Of a stretch of DNA of 45,236 bases, positions 7,692 through 16,293 are shown piece by piece. Below the pieces are notes generated by a model. It saw only the letters and a program-made list of their open reading frames with translations. It ran no database searches and had not been told where the DNA came from. A program made the translations under genes and the position numbers. The stretch is from Bacillota bacterium (GTDB lineage: Bacteria > Bacillota > Clostridia > Lachnospirales > Lachnospiraceae): contig JAEVYT010000003.1 in the NCBI GenBank assembly GCA_023392615.1, positions 1 through 45,236 on the forward strand, in the 5' to 3' direction. Numbering within the stretch: position 1 is the first letter of the stretch; the number at the start of each line of letters is the position of its first letter.

Positions 7692-8705
7692 CTAGATCTT
7701 TTGTATCGATATTATACTAGAACCGATCTGTACAAGAATGAATATGATCATCAAACAACAGGTAAAGGCATAACGGTAAAAACCCTTTGGAGTTTTTTCT
7801 TTTTTTATGTACCAACTTACCTGTTTTCGATATATTATCAGTATCACAATCGCGGCAATTGCAAAGGCAAGGTTCATAACAACAGAGATGCCATCCTGTA
7901 TAGGTTGACTGAACCTTTGTGTGATAAACAGGTATAATTCGCAGAAGATGAAATTATTAATGATATGTAGCAGGATAGACCATTTGATAGAGTACTCAAT
8001 AGCTACGTAGCCTAATACTAATCCAATAAATGCTGCAAAAATGCCTTGAGCAAGATTGCCATGGAATGCTCCGAATAATATAGCTGATATTACGATTGCA
8101 AAGCAGTCTCCATACTTTTGAAGACGACGAAGAACAACACCTCGGAAGATTAACTCTTCGGTAATTGGGCCTAGGAAGGAGATATATAGGAACATCGATA
8201 TTGTATTAGATTGTCCAAACTCCTCTAGTATTTTTTCGACACTTAAATGGAATTGGTTAAATAAAAGTTCCAATCCGCTGCTGATGGGAATGATAAATCC
8301 CTGCACAGACATGAATATAATAAAGATTAAGGCGAATTTTTTTGGAGTCATCTTTGCTTTAGCAACAAACAAGCTTTTTACTTTCTTTGGGTGAATACAA
8401 CGATAATATAATAGGATTAACGGTATTCCGAATAAAATGGCTAACATATAACCTACGCCACTACTGGTTAGGACATTCGTTAATTCCTTCATATGTTCTG
8501 GTGAACTATAATATTTATAATCTTTAATCATTAGGTATACCACTAATACAATTGAGGATACAAAAGTAAAAAAGATCATAATCAGCTCATAAATCAGAAG
8601 TCCACCGATAACATAATTAACCGAGTTCTTGACTTGCTTTTTGATTGGTACAGGAGGTTTTGTAACAATCGGTTTAAGTATAGGTTGTATGGGCACTTCG
8701 TTCAT
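7692..8705 (-). CDS. CPBP-family intramembrane metalloprotease
   Basis: 337 residues, about eight membrane segments. The CPBP (Abi/CAAX protease) motifs are present: EELIFRG with Glu183, Glu184 and Arg188, FGAFH with His215, and HIINN with His247. These are the residues that bind the metal and activate water in this family. The N-terminal 25 residues are proline-rich and cytosolic. AAAGGAG lies 9 bases upstream of the start on the minus strand. In Gram-positive bacteria such proteins process peptides or protect against bacteriocins; the substrate here is unknown. It stands alone and diverges from trxA. Confidence 0.88.
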   Translation of the reverse strand: MNEVPIQPILKPIVTKPPVPIKKQVKNSVNYVIGGLLIYELIMIFFTFVSSIVLVVYLMIKDYKYYSSPEHMKELTNVLTSSGVGYMLAILFGIPLILLYYRCIHPKKVKSLFVAKAKMTPKKFALIFIIFMSVQGFIIPISSGLELLFNQFHLSVEKILEEFGQSNTISMFLYISFLGPITEELIFRGVVLRRLQKYGDCFAIVISAILFGAFHGNLAQGIFAAFIGLVLGYVAIEYSIKWSILLHIINNFIFCELYLFITQRFSQPIQDGISVVMNLAFAIAAIVILIIYRKQVSWYIKKEKTPKGFYRYAFTCCLMIIFILVQIGSSIISIQKI

Positions 8706-8873
8706 AAGAATCGGCTCCTTTCATTTATTTCAAGTAATTTCCATTATAATAATTTTTGACTAAAATGTCTATGCCTAGTTTGAGCAATTCCTTTCTTCGT
8801 ATTTGCGGTACAGAAACTGCAAATACTTTCAAAATCATATTTCTATATCTGTAAATATTTTAGTGTATTCTAT

Positions 8874-8888
8874 TGTGATAATATCACA
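8874..8888. promoter_or_regulatory. perfect 15-bp palindrome, candidate operator
   Basis: TGTGATAATATCACA is a perfect dyad in the 300-base divergent spacer between the CPBP protease and trxA, about 118 bases before the trxA start. It has the TGTGA/TCACA half-sites of Crp/Fnr-type or Rex-type sites but a 5-base rather than 6-base spacer. A Crp/Fnr-family gene lies 1.1 kb downstream. Which protein binds is not known. Confidence 0.4.
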
Positions 8889-9005
8889 GAGATATCCTCC
8901 GAAGAGTGTTATAGTAAGCCTAGATAAAGACACGAAGAAGTGTTGGGTGCTTGTATGATCATTGTATGTTGAAACATCGCCTTGGGCGATAGAATGGAGG
9001 ATATT

Positions 9006-9320
9006 ATGGCTACGATTAAAATCACAAAGAATAATTTTGAAGAAGAGGTTTTAAAATCGAAGGAACCTATTTTGCTGGATTTCTGGGCATCATGGTGCGG
9101 GCCTTGTCGTATGGTAGCTCCTGCATTGGATGAGATTTCAGAAGAGGTAAAGGGCTTTGCTAAAGTTGGAAAAATAAATGTAGATGAAGAAAGTGAGTTG
9201 GCTTCTAAGTTTCGCGTTATGAGTATCCCAACCTTGATGGTTGTAAAGGAAGGCAAAATCTCCTCAACTGCGGTTGGCGCAAAACCCAAAAGAGATATCC
9301 TTAAGATGTTAGAGGCGTGA
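9006..9320 (+). CDS. trxA: thioredoxin
   Basis: 104 residues with the catalytic motif WCGPC (Cys31 and Cys34) in DFWASWCGPCRMVAP and the cis-proline loop MSIPTL (Pro75). This is full length for a classical thioredoxin, a cytosolic dithiol reductase for ribonucleotide reductase and other proteins. ATG 9006 is chosen because TGGAGGA at 8995-9001 precedes it; the ATG at 8982 would place this site inside the gene. The gene is monocistronic, with a strong terminator at 9390. Trx reductase is not in the window. Confidence 0.95.
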   Translation: MATIKITKNNFEEEVLKSKEPILLDFWASWCGPCRMVAPALDEISEEVKGFAKVGKINVDEESELASKFRVMSIPTLMVVKEGKISSTAVGAKPKRDILKMLEA

Positions 9321-9389
9321 TTATGATAAAAAACCACACTACGTAAAAATGTATAAAATTGAGAGACGATTATTAATATAATACAGTGT

Positions 9390-9440
9390 AATGATAAGGA
9401 CACTACCCCCTCGTTTGGAGTAATGTGTCCTTATCATTTT
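9390..9440 (+). terminator. intrinsic terminator of trxA
   Basis: A perfect 14-bp stem, AATGATAAGGACAC (9390-9403) with GTGTCCTTATCATT (9425-9438), is followed by TTCTTTG. The stem is nearly symmetric for the other strand as well. Confidence 0.75.
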
Positions 9441-9508
9441 CTTTGTTCCTATAGTCTATGTAGAGAGTGGTGGATAATAATTCTATGGTGGGTATAATAA
9501 ATAGGATT

Positions 9509-9727
9509 CTATATCTCAAATTCCATTCCAATTTCTAATAATATTGCTTTAGTAACCGTTTTTTCGTCTAAATATTTCTTTGGTGTTAAAACTTCTGGTA
9601 AAGCATCGTCTTCTTCAATAGAAAATATAATCTTTTTTTCACACTTTTTAAAATAAGTACACATGTAAGAAGGGTCGATATATATAACACTTTCGCAAGA
9701 CTTAATTTGAATCCAAGAACGTGGGAA
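9509..9727 (-). pseudogene. minus-strand coding remnant in the trxA to crp gap
   Basis: On the minus strand an open frame of 72 codons without a start runs from 9727 to the stop at 9509-9511. It reads FPRSWIQIKSCESVIYIDPS, then FKKCEKKIIFSIEEDDALPE and KKYLDEKTVTKAILLEIGME. Its composition is protein-like. A TGA just upstream truncates it and no ribosome binding site fits. I take it as the C-terminal remnant of an unknown gene. The remainder of 9441-10008 holds only a 25-base motif (9856-9880) that recurs at 26350. Confidence 0.4.
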
Positions 9728-10008
9728 TCATTTAATTATCATTTTTATTCTCCCTTTAAATCAATTATCGGTTTTGTAATAACTCAAAGTTTTCATTATA
9801 ACCAGATACATAATTATTGAGATATAACTCAATTCCTTTTTAATGACCTCTAAAGCTTCATCCAAGCGAGAGCGTGTTGCATGTGAAAGTATATCTCTCT
9901 TTCCTTGTTTTATAATAACATGTACCCTTATCCGTTCCTTTGTTAACGCTTGATAATTTAATGAAAATCCGATATGCTATAGATAAGAGATAGTATGGAG
10001 GTAATAGA

Positions 10009-10692
10009 ATGATAGATAAGAAGGAGGATTTGATTTTTTTACAGGATACGTTAAGCTTTTGGAAGGATATCACGGATGCACAAAAGAATTCATTGAGACA
10101 AGTGATAAGCAAGAAGCATTTTAATGTGGGAGAGTTTATGCACGGCAATTCGGAGAATTGTTCCGGATTATTTTTAATCAAAACCGGGCAGGTGCGTGCA
10201 TATATTGTCTCCGAAAGTGGGAAAGAGATTACACTTTATCGCTTGTTTGATCGAGATGTATGTATCTTTTCTGCCTCCTGTATGATGAAAAACATATCCT
10301 TTGATATCTATATTGAAGTTGAGAAGGAAACGCATGCATACTTGATTCCAACCTCAACATTTAATAAATTATCTATGGAGTCGATACCGATTCAGACATT
10401 TACGAATAACCTGATGGCTTCCCGTTTTACGGATGTGATGTGGATTATGGAACAGGCATTGTTTATGAGCTTTGATAAACGTCTCGCCACATTTTTAATA
10501 GAACAGTCCAATATAGAGGAAGCAGATCTACTGGATATTACACATGAGAAGATTGCAAATCATCTGGGCACGGCAAGAGAAGTAGTAACCAGAATGTTAA
10601 AGTATTTTCAGAATGAAGGTATGGTAAGGTTAAGCCGAGGTACTATACAGATCGTAGACCGGAATGGCCTGGAGGAACTGTCGGAAAGATGA
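10009..10692 (+). CDS. Crp/Fnr-family transcriptional regulator
   Basis: 227 residues. The N-terminal cyclic-nucleotide-binding-like beta barrel (about 15-125) includes GLFLIKTGQVRAYIVSESGK and EITLYRLFDRDVCIFSASC. The C-terminal winged helix-turn-helix (about 170-222) reads DITHEKIANHLGTAREVVTR and is followed by a wing ending in SRGTIQIVD. The effector is unclear: there is no Fnr-type N-terminal cysteine cluster, and the Cys pair DVCIFSASC could only speculatively be redox-active. TGGAGG lies 8 bases before ATG 10009. The AlkD-like gene follows 10 bases after its stop, so the two probably form an operon. Confidence 0.9.
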   Translation: MIDKKEDLIFLQDTLSFWKDITDAQKNSLRQVISKKHFNVGEFMHGNSENCSGLFLIKTGQVRAYIVSESGKEITLYRLFDRDVCIFSASCMMKNISFDIYIEVEKETHAYLIPTSTFNKLSMESIPIQTFTNNLMASRFTDVMWIMEQALFMSFDKRLATFLIEQSNIEEADLLDITHEKIANHLGTAREVVTRMLKYFQNEGMVRLSRGTIQIVDRNGLEELSER

Positions 10693-10702
10693 AGGTAGAA
10701 GA

Positions 10703-11383
10703 ATGGATAAAACAATACGTGAACAACTCGAAGAGTTGTCGGAAGAAAAATACCGTGTATTTACTGCAGGCTTAACACCCGGAAGAGAGAATATACTAGG
10801 GGTTAGGTTACCTGCGTTAAGAAAGTTGGCTTCCAAAATTGTGAAGGAAGACTGGAGAGCATATCTAAGGGAGGCATCAGGGGACACGATGGAGGAGCTT
10901 ATGCTCCAGGGAATGGTAATTGGAGCTTGCAAAGCTGATATAGATGAGGTGCTTGTTCTTGCAGCAGATTACATTCCAAAGATAGATTGCTGGTCGGTAT
11001 GTGACAGTTTTATCACCAGTTTGAAGAATGCGAAAAAGCATTCAGAGAAGATGTGGGACTTTATTCAGCAATACTTATATTCAGAACGAGAGTATGAGAT
11101 TCGCTTTGGTGTGGTTATGCTTTTAAATTATATATCGCCGGAGTATGCTCCGATGGTATTTGAGCATTTTGATCGAATTAAGCATGAAGGGTATTATGTA
11201 AAAATGGCTGTGGCGTGGGTCATCTCGATTTATTATGTTAACCTTCCGGAGATTACCCTGCAGTATCTGAAAAAGAATCAACTGGATGATTTTACGTATA
11301 ACAAAGCATTACAGAAAATCACAGAGTCATTAAAGGTGGATGTGGACACGAAAGCAATGATTCGTAGTATGAAGAGAAAGTAA
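10703..11383 (+). CDS. AlkD-type DNA alkylation repair glycosylase
   Basis: 226 residues of HEAT-like helical repeats. The AlkD catalytic pattern is visible: Trp97 and Asp101 in DCWSVCD and Trp172 in AVAWVIS match the Trp, Asp, Trp triad known from Bacillus cereus AlkD. AlkD removes 3- and 7-methylated or bulkier cationic purine adducts without flipping the base. ATG 10703 follows GAAGGTAG; the in-frame codon at 10664 lies inside the regulator gene. The gene is co-transcribed with the Crp/Fnr regulator upstream and closed by the hairpin at 11388. Confidence 0.87.
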   Translation: MDKTIREQLEELSEEKYRVFTAGLTPGRENILGVRLPALRKLASKIVKEDWRAYLREASGDTMEELMLQGMVIGACKADIDEVLVLAADYIPKIDCWSVCDSFITSLKNAKKHSEKMWDFIQQYLYSEREYEIRFGVVMLLNYISPEYAPMVFEHFDRIKHEGYYVKMAVAWVISIYYVNLPEITLQYLKKNQLDDFTYNKALQKITESLKVDVDTKAMIRSMKRK

Positions 11384-11387
11384 TTAT

Positions 11388-11447
11388 AATGAGAGTGTTG
11401 CATAGATTCCTCACAGAAGTTAAGTTTATGCATCATTCTCATTTTTT
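11388..11447 (+). terminator. intrinsic terminator
   Basis: AATGAGAGTGTTGCAT (11388-11403) pairs with ATGCATCATTCTCATT (11428-11443) with two mismatches, followed by a run of six T. It follows the AlkD-like gene directly. Confidence 0.6.
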
Positions 11448-11543
11448 GCTTATCCTGGGAGGATAAGATGTGTTGCATTTTCCACTAAATTATGACAAAA
11501 TGATAGTAAGTTCAATACAACGAAATAATAAGGGGGAACTACC

Positions 11544-13148
11544 ATGAGATTAACATTTTTAGGAGCAGCGCATGAAGTGACAGGAAGCTGTTATCTGCTT
11601 GAGGCTTGCGGCAAAAACATACTGATTGATTGTGGTATGGAACAGGGTAAGGATACCTATGTAAATATGGAGATACCTGTGGCATCAGCGGATATCGATG
11701 CAGTGCTATTGACTCATGCTCATATGGATCATTCAGGTAAGCTACCGTTATTATATGCACAGGGATTTCGAGGTGCAATACACGCCACCGGCGCCACGAG
11801 TGCGTTGTGTGATATTATGCTTCGTGATAGCGCACATATTCAGATGGCGGAAGCGGAGTGGAAGAATCGAAAAAGCAGACGTGCCGGTGATATGCAGGCA
11901 CTTCCTCTCTATGATATGGAAGCAGCTATGGCTACAACAAGGTTGTTTGTTTCTCATGAATATAAAGAAAATTATTCGATATTTGACGGAATTGAGATAA
12001 GCTTTGTTGATGTAGGACATTTGCTTGGTTCTGCCAGTATTGAAGTTTGGATTACAGAGGAGGGTGTGACAAAGAAGATCGTATTCTCAGGAGATATTGG
12101 TAATCTGAATCAACCATTAATCAATGACCCTGAATATATAGAGGAAGCAGATTATGTGGTTATGGAATCTACTTACGGCGATCGCAGTCATGGTGAGCTG
12201 CCTGATTATATAGGGGATTTGACCTCGATCATTCAGAAAACCTTCGATCGGGGAGGAAATGTTGTAATTCCTTCCTTTGCAGTGGGTAGAACTCAGGTAT
12301 TATTATATTATTTACGCAAGATTAAGGATGAAAAGCTCGTAACCGGACATGGTGATTTTAAGGTATATGTGGATAGCCCTTTAGCAATAGAGGCAACACA
12401 GATTTTTCATGAGCATATGATTGGATACTTTGATCAGGATGCAATGAATTTGGTAAATAAGGGAATTAATCCACTCTCATTCCCGGGATTATGCACCTCC
12501 ATCACCTCGGATGAATCTAAAGCAATAAATTTTGATGATTCTCCAAAGGTAATCATTTCTGCATCCGGTATGTGTGAGGCGGGACGTATTCGCCATCACT
12601 TAAAGCATAACTTATGGAGACAGGACAGTACGATTGTATTCGTCGGATATCAGGCAGTAGGAACACTGGGACGCATGCTTTTGGAAGGTGCAACCGAAGT
12701 GAAACTGTTTGGTGAGCCAATTACGGTTGCTGCTGAGATATGTAAATTAGCAGGTGTAAGCGGTCATGCTGACAGAGAAGGTCTTGTTAAGTGGCTAGGT
12801 GGCTTTAAGAAGAAGCCGGATAAGGTGTTTGTTGTTCATGGTGATACACAGATTTGTGAGTTCTTTACAGAATACATTTCTCAAGATTTGGGATACAATG
12901 CATACGCTCCGTTTAGCGGAACAACCTATGACTTAGCAGCTAATGTATTAGTGAAGGAAGGGAAACCGATTGCTGCAGACACGAAGACAGAGGAAAACAA
13001 ATCGGTACCGGGTACGGTATATGATCGACTTGTTATTGCAGGTAAGCGTCTGGCAGCAGTAATTCAGCACAACAAAGGAGGAGCCAATAAGGATTTAGCT
13101 AAATTCTTAGGGCAGATTAATTCACTTTGTGACAAATGGGACAGATAA
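11544..13148 (+). CDS. beta-CASP metallo-beta-lactamase fold RNA-processing hydrolase
   Basis: 534 residues. The metal site HAHMDH (His58, His60, Asp62, His63) follows THAH-type context LLTHAHMDHSG, with FSGDIG and a later HGD motif for the remaining ligands. The beta-CASP cap carries ESTYGDR, PSFAVGRTQ, SASGMCEAGRIRHH and SGHAD, the usual motifs A to C of the CPSF-73/Ysh1 group. These enzymes are endo- or exonucleases acting on RNA. The C-terminal 70 residues are basic and may contact substrate. AAGGGGGAA lies 7 bases before ATG 11544. Monocistronic, ended by the terminator at 13206. Confidence 0.92.
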   Translation: MRLTFLGAAHEVTGSCYLLEACGKNILIDCGMEQGKDTYVNMEIPVASADIDAVLLTHAHMDHSGKLPLLYAQGFRGAIHATGATSALCDIMLRDSAHIQMAEAEWKNRKSRRAGDMQALPLYDMEAAMATTRLFVSHEYKENYSIFDGIEISFVDVGHLLGSASIEVWITEEGVTKKIVFSGDIGNLNQPLINDPEYIEEADYVVMESTYGDRSHGELPDYIGDLTSIIQKTFDRGGNVVIPSFAVGRTQVLLYYLRKIKDEKLVTGHGDFKVYVDSPLAIEATQIFHEHMIGYFDQDAMNLVNKGINPLSFPGLCTSITSDESKAINFDDSPKVIISASGMCEAGRIRHHLKHNLWRQDSTIVFVGYQAVGTLGRMLLEGATEVKLFGEPITVAAEICKLAGVSGHADREGLVKWLGGFKKKPDKVFVVHGDTQICEFFTEYISQDLGYNAYAPFSGTTYDLAANVLVKEGKPIAADTKTEENKSVPGTVYDRLVIAGKRLAAVIQHNKGGANKDLAKFLGQINSLCDKWDR

Positions 13149-13205
13149 TTCTCATATAATATAATAGAATAGATGAATGAGTAAGAAATTACTCGTTATA
13201 ATAGT

Positions 13206-13257
13206 AAAAGGTATTTCAAAAGCAAACCATTCGAGGAAAGCTGAGAGATACCTTTTT
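13206..13257 (+). terminator. intrinsic terminator
   Basis: AAAAGGTAT (13206-13214) pairs with ATACCTTTT (13248-13256), followed by TTCC. The loop is long (33 bases) and may hold a small inner stem. Confidence 0.6.
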
Positions 13258-13364
13258 CCTTTCTGGAAGTAATGTATTATGTGAAGATAATTGCGTATTA
13301 GTAGGTCACCCAACTCATTTATAATATGACAACTATTGAATTATCAGTATCCGTGGAGGTCAAC

Positions 13365-15338
13365 TTGGAAAATTATAAATTATTAGAATATTATCGTATG
13401 TTCTCAACAAAAGAATTTGAAGACGCAAACTATTATTCAGGGAATGATTTAGGAGCACAGTGGACAAAGCAAATGACACATTTTAAAGTATGGGCTCCCA
13501 CAGCCGAGTCGGTAGTCTTGAATCTATACCGAAGTGGTCATGAGGATGATAAATTTCAAACAATCTCTATGAATAAAGATATTGCAGGAACTTGGTGTGT
13601 AAGTATGGAGGGGGATATGAACCTCATCTATTATACCTACTCCGTAACAGTGGATGGGGAGATGAATGAGGCGGTTGATCCCTATGCAAAAGCAGTCGGA
13701 GTCAATGGGTTACGTGGTATGGTCATTGATTTAAAAGCTACAAATCCATCGGGGTTTGAAGAGGAGCATCACCTACCAATTCTTAACTACACGGATGCAA
13801 TTATCTACGAGCTACATGTCAGGGATTTTTCTGCTGATATTAATTCTGGTATGGTTCATAAAGGGAAATATCTTGCATTTACGGAGCGAGGAACAAAGAA
13901 CGGATATGGGGATACAACCGGAGTGGATTATCTGAAGGAACTAGGTATTACTCATATTCATATATTACCAGTATTTGATTATGCCAGCGTGGATGAATGC
14001 AAGCTAAGTGAAGCCCAATATAATTGGGGGTATGATCCAAAGAATTATAACGCGCCTGAGGGTTCCTATTCTACTGACCCGTATCATGGGGAGGTCAGAG
14101 TACGAGAATTAAAGCAAATGGTACAGTCGCTCCATCACCTAGGAATACGTGTTGTGATGGATGTGGTATATAATCATACCTGGCAGAATAAGGACTCAAA
14201 CCTAAATAAGATCGTTCCGGGGTATTATTATCGATTAACACCGGAAGGGTATTTTTCAAATGCATCAGGTTGTGGTAGTGAAACTGCATCGGAACATGTT
14301 ATGATGAGAAAATTTATGGTGGATTCTTTATTGTACTGGGCAAAGGAATACCATATAGACGGTTTCCGATTTGACTTGATGGGAATTCATGATATACGAA
14401 CGATGAACGAGATCAGATGGGCTTTAAATGAGGTTGACCCGGATATTCTTGTATACGGAGAAGGATGGACGGGAGGGCTGAGCCCTCTGCCGGACTGGGA
14501 GAGAGCATTAAAGATTAATATAAAGCATATGGATCATGGAATTGGCGTGTTCAACGATAATCTGCGTGATGGTGTGAAGGGAAGTGTTTTCGCCGGAACA
14601 GAAAGAGGCTTTATTGGGTGTAGAACAGACATGGAGAACACGATTAAGTTTGGTGTAGTAGCTGCCACCCAACATGATACCATTGATTATTGGAGGGTGT
14701 TATACTCTAACTCTTATTGGGCCAAAGAACCTACACAGTGCGTTAATTATACCTCCGCGCATGATAATTTAACCTTATGGGATAAGATAAATCTTACCGA
14801 TCCTTCATTAAGCAGAGAAGATTTAGTAAGAATGAATCTATTATCTGCAGCCATTATTCTAACCTGCCAGGGTATTCCTTTCTTTCAAGCGGGTGAGGAA
14901 TTCTTAAGAAGTAAACCGTTAAATGCGGAGAAATTATTATTTGAAGGGAATAGTTATAGTTCTCCGGATTTTATTAATAGTCTTAAGTGGAATGACAGAA
15001 CACTGAATAAAGAGGTGGTGGAATATTACGCTGGACTAATCGCTTTTCGTAAGTCCCATTGTTCGTTGCGAATGACGAAAACAGTGGAGATACAACAATA
15101 TCTTCGTTTCTTTGAGTGGCTGGAACCCAATATTGTAGCATATCATCTCACTCATCCGGAGGACAACGAAATCTGTGTGATCTATAATGCAAACAAAGAT
15201 GCCAAGACCATTCAGATTCCGGAAGGACAATGGGAAGTTCATGTAAAAGGCAAGAAAGCCGGCACCCGAATTCTGGAGCAGGTGTTTGGCGGTGAAGTGG
15301 TTGTAGAGCCTATCTCAATGACGGTATTATTACGTTGA
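13365..15338 (+). CDS. pulA: type I pullulanase (GH13_14)
   Basis: About 657 residues. An N-terminal CBM48-like domain (HFKVWAPTAESVVLNLY) precedes the GH13 barrel. The pullulanase signature YNWGYDP is present, as are DVVYNHT (region I), GFRFDLMG with the nucleophile Asp (II), GEGW with the acid/base Glu (III) and SAHDN (IV). No signal peptide, so it acts in the cytosol, cleaving alpha-1,6 links in glycogen or imported branched dextrins. TTG 13365 follows GGAGG at 13355-13359 and is my preferred start; the in-frame ATG 13326, adding 13 residues, has no ribosome binding site. It converges with the nitroreductase gene, with only 7 bases between stops. Confidence 0.93.
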   Translation: MENYKLLEYYRMFSTKEFEDANYYSGNDLGAQWTKQMTHFKVWAPTAESVVLNLYRSGHEDDKFQTISMNKDIAGTWCVSMEGDMNLIYYTYSVTVDGEMNEAVDPYAKAVGVNGLRGMVIDLKATNPSGFEEEHHLPILNYTDAIIYELHVRDFSADINSGMVHKGKYLAFTERGTKNGYGDTTGVDYLKELGITHIHILPVFDYASVDECKLSEAQYNWGYDPKNYNAPEGSYSTDPYHGEVRVRELKQMVQSLHHLGIRVVMDVVYNHTWQNKDSNLNKIVPGYYYRLTPEGYFSNASGCGSETASEHVMMRKFMVDSLLYWAKEYHIDGFRFDLMGIHDIRTMNEIRWALNEVDPDILVYGEGWTGGLSPLPDWERALKINIKHMDHGIGVFNDNLRDGVKGSVFAGTERGFIGCRTDMENTIKFGVVAATQHDTIDYWRVLYSNSYWAKEPTQCVNYTSAHDNLTLWDKINLTDPSLSREDLVRMNLLSAAIILTCQGIPFFQAGEEFLRSKPLNAEKLLFEGNSYSSPDFINSLKWNDRTLNKEVVEYYAGLIAFRKSHCSLRMTKTVEIQQYLRFFEWLEPNIVAYHLTHPEDNEICVIYNANKDAKTIQIPEGQWEVHVKGKKAGTRILEQVFGGEVVVEPISMTVLLR

Positions 15339-15345
15339 AAGCGAA

Positions 15346-16068
15346 CTAGTCTTTCACAAACACCGCTCCATTTCCGAGTTCGAATTTGCCGCCTGCACCG
15401 ATTTCAAAATGTGCTTTTGCAATGCCTAAATCAATGAGTTGATAGCTGTCGGTTTTCGTGGCTTCACCCGTTACTACTCCATTCTCATAGCGGAAGAGAA
15501 CAGGTTGACGGTTTACTGCGGAAGGGGCTTTTTGTACAGCTTTCATGCCTTCTAGAAACCATTCTGGGGAATGTGTGTCGGTTGTGCTTAACTGCTCGAT
15601 TGTTTTTGTACCACGATGGGCTAGCTTGTAGATTGCATTTTCTTTAAAGCTTTTCTTTTCGCTCACATTTCCGACCGTTATTACCAATACAAGAGTTTCA
15701 CCATCATCAATTGTACAGGGACATTTTTTGCGGTTATAAGTTCCTGCTATCCAACAGGTTCCAAGACCTAGTTTGGTCGCTTCCAAAACGAGTAATTCGC
15801 CGTAGTATCCGACCTTCTCCTTCAGATGTGGATCACTGGTTTTTCCCACCATAGCAAAAAAACTATCCACATTACTGAACATACCATAGCTAGAGGAGAA
15901 GCCTTGAAACGCTTCTTTGCCATGATCTACTAATTGGATGGATAAACCACTTTCTTCGTTATATTGATTGGCATAGGAGAGTAATTGATTCAATTTATCT
16001 GAGGTGATTGGAGCCGTAAGATAAGTACGTCTGGATTGGCGTATATTGATTGCTTCTATATAATTCAT
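15346..16068 (-). CDS. nitroreductase-family protein
   Basis: 240 residues. The N-terminus MNYIEAINIRQSRRTYLTAP has the RxSRR FMN-binding start of the family. Two half-repeats follow: the middle segment LVLEATKLGLGTCWIAGTY is typical of flavin nitroreductases, and the later KAVQKAPSAVNRQPVLFRY is the Ser-x-x-N-x-Q-P motif that normally sits near the start. This layout fits the TM1586-type nitroreductases, which fold two related halves into one chain. Substrate unknown. AAAGGAG lies 8 bases upstream on the minus strand. Confidence 0.83.
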   Translation of the reverse strand: MNYIEAINIRQSRRTYLTAPITSDKLNQLLSYANQYNEESGLSIQLVDHGKEAFQGFSSSYGMFSNVDSFFAMVGKTSDPHLKEKVGYYGELLVLEATKLGLGTCWIAGTYNRKKCPCTIDDGETLVLVITVGNVSEKKSFKENAIYKLAHRGTKTIEQLSTTDTHSPEWFLEGMKAVQKAPSAVNRQPVLFRYENGVVTGEATKTDSYQLIDLGIAKAHFEIGAGGKFELGNGAVFVKD

Positions 16069-16204
16069 TTTTAAAACTCCTTTCTAAATAAATGAGTAAC
16101 AACTGAATTAACTTTACCACAGATAATGGAATCGTTACAATTATCAAATGTAGTATATTTGTAACAGTCCCCAGAAAATAACATCGAAATAACACGAATT
16201 ATGT

Positions 16205-16233
16205 TTGACAGGGTAATGGAAATAACCTAAACT
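16205..16233 (+). promoter_or_regulatory. candidate sigma-A promoter for the HD-GYP gene
   Basis: TTGACA at 16205-16210 is a perfect -35. After 17 bases comes TAAACT (16228-16233), a 4 of 6 match to the -10. It lies 60 bases upstream of the chosen start codon at 16294. Confidence 0.4.
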
Positions 16234-16293
16234 GAGGTTGTAGAGATACTTACGATAAGCATGTTTAATAGAGAATACAGGGGGATAATATAC

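Noticed and set aside
8909..9403. 164-codon minus-strand frame over trxA
   Set aside because: It is the antisense shadow of the thioredoxin gene and includes its terminator stem.
9858..10181. 107-codon minus-strand frame over the start of the Crp/Fnr gene
   Set aside because: It overlaps the conserved regulator in antisense, with no ribosome binding site and no recognisable protein pattern.
11716..12020. Frames of 89-94 codons within the beta-CASP gene
   Set aside because: They are shadows of a full-length conserved enzyme with no initiation signals.
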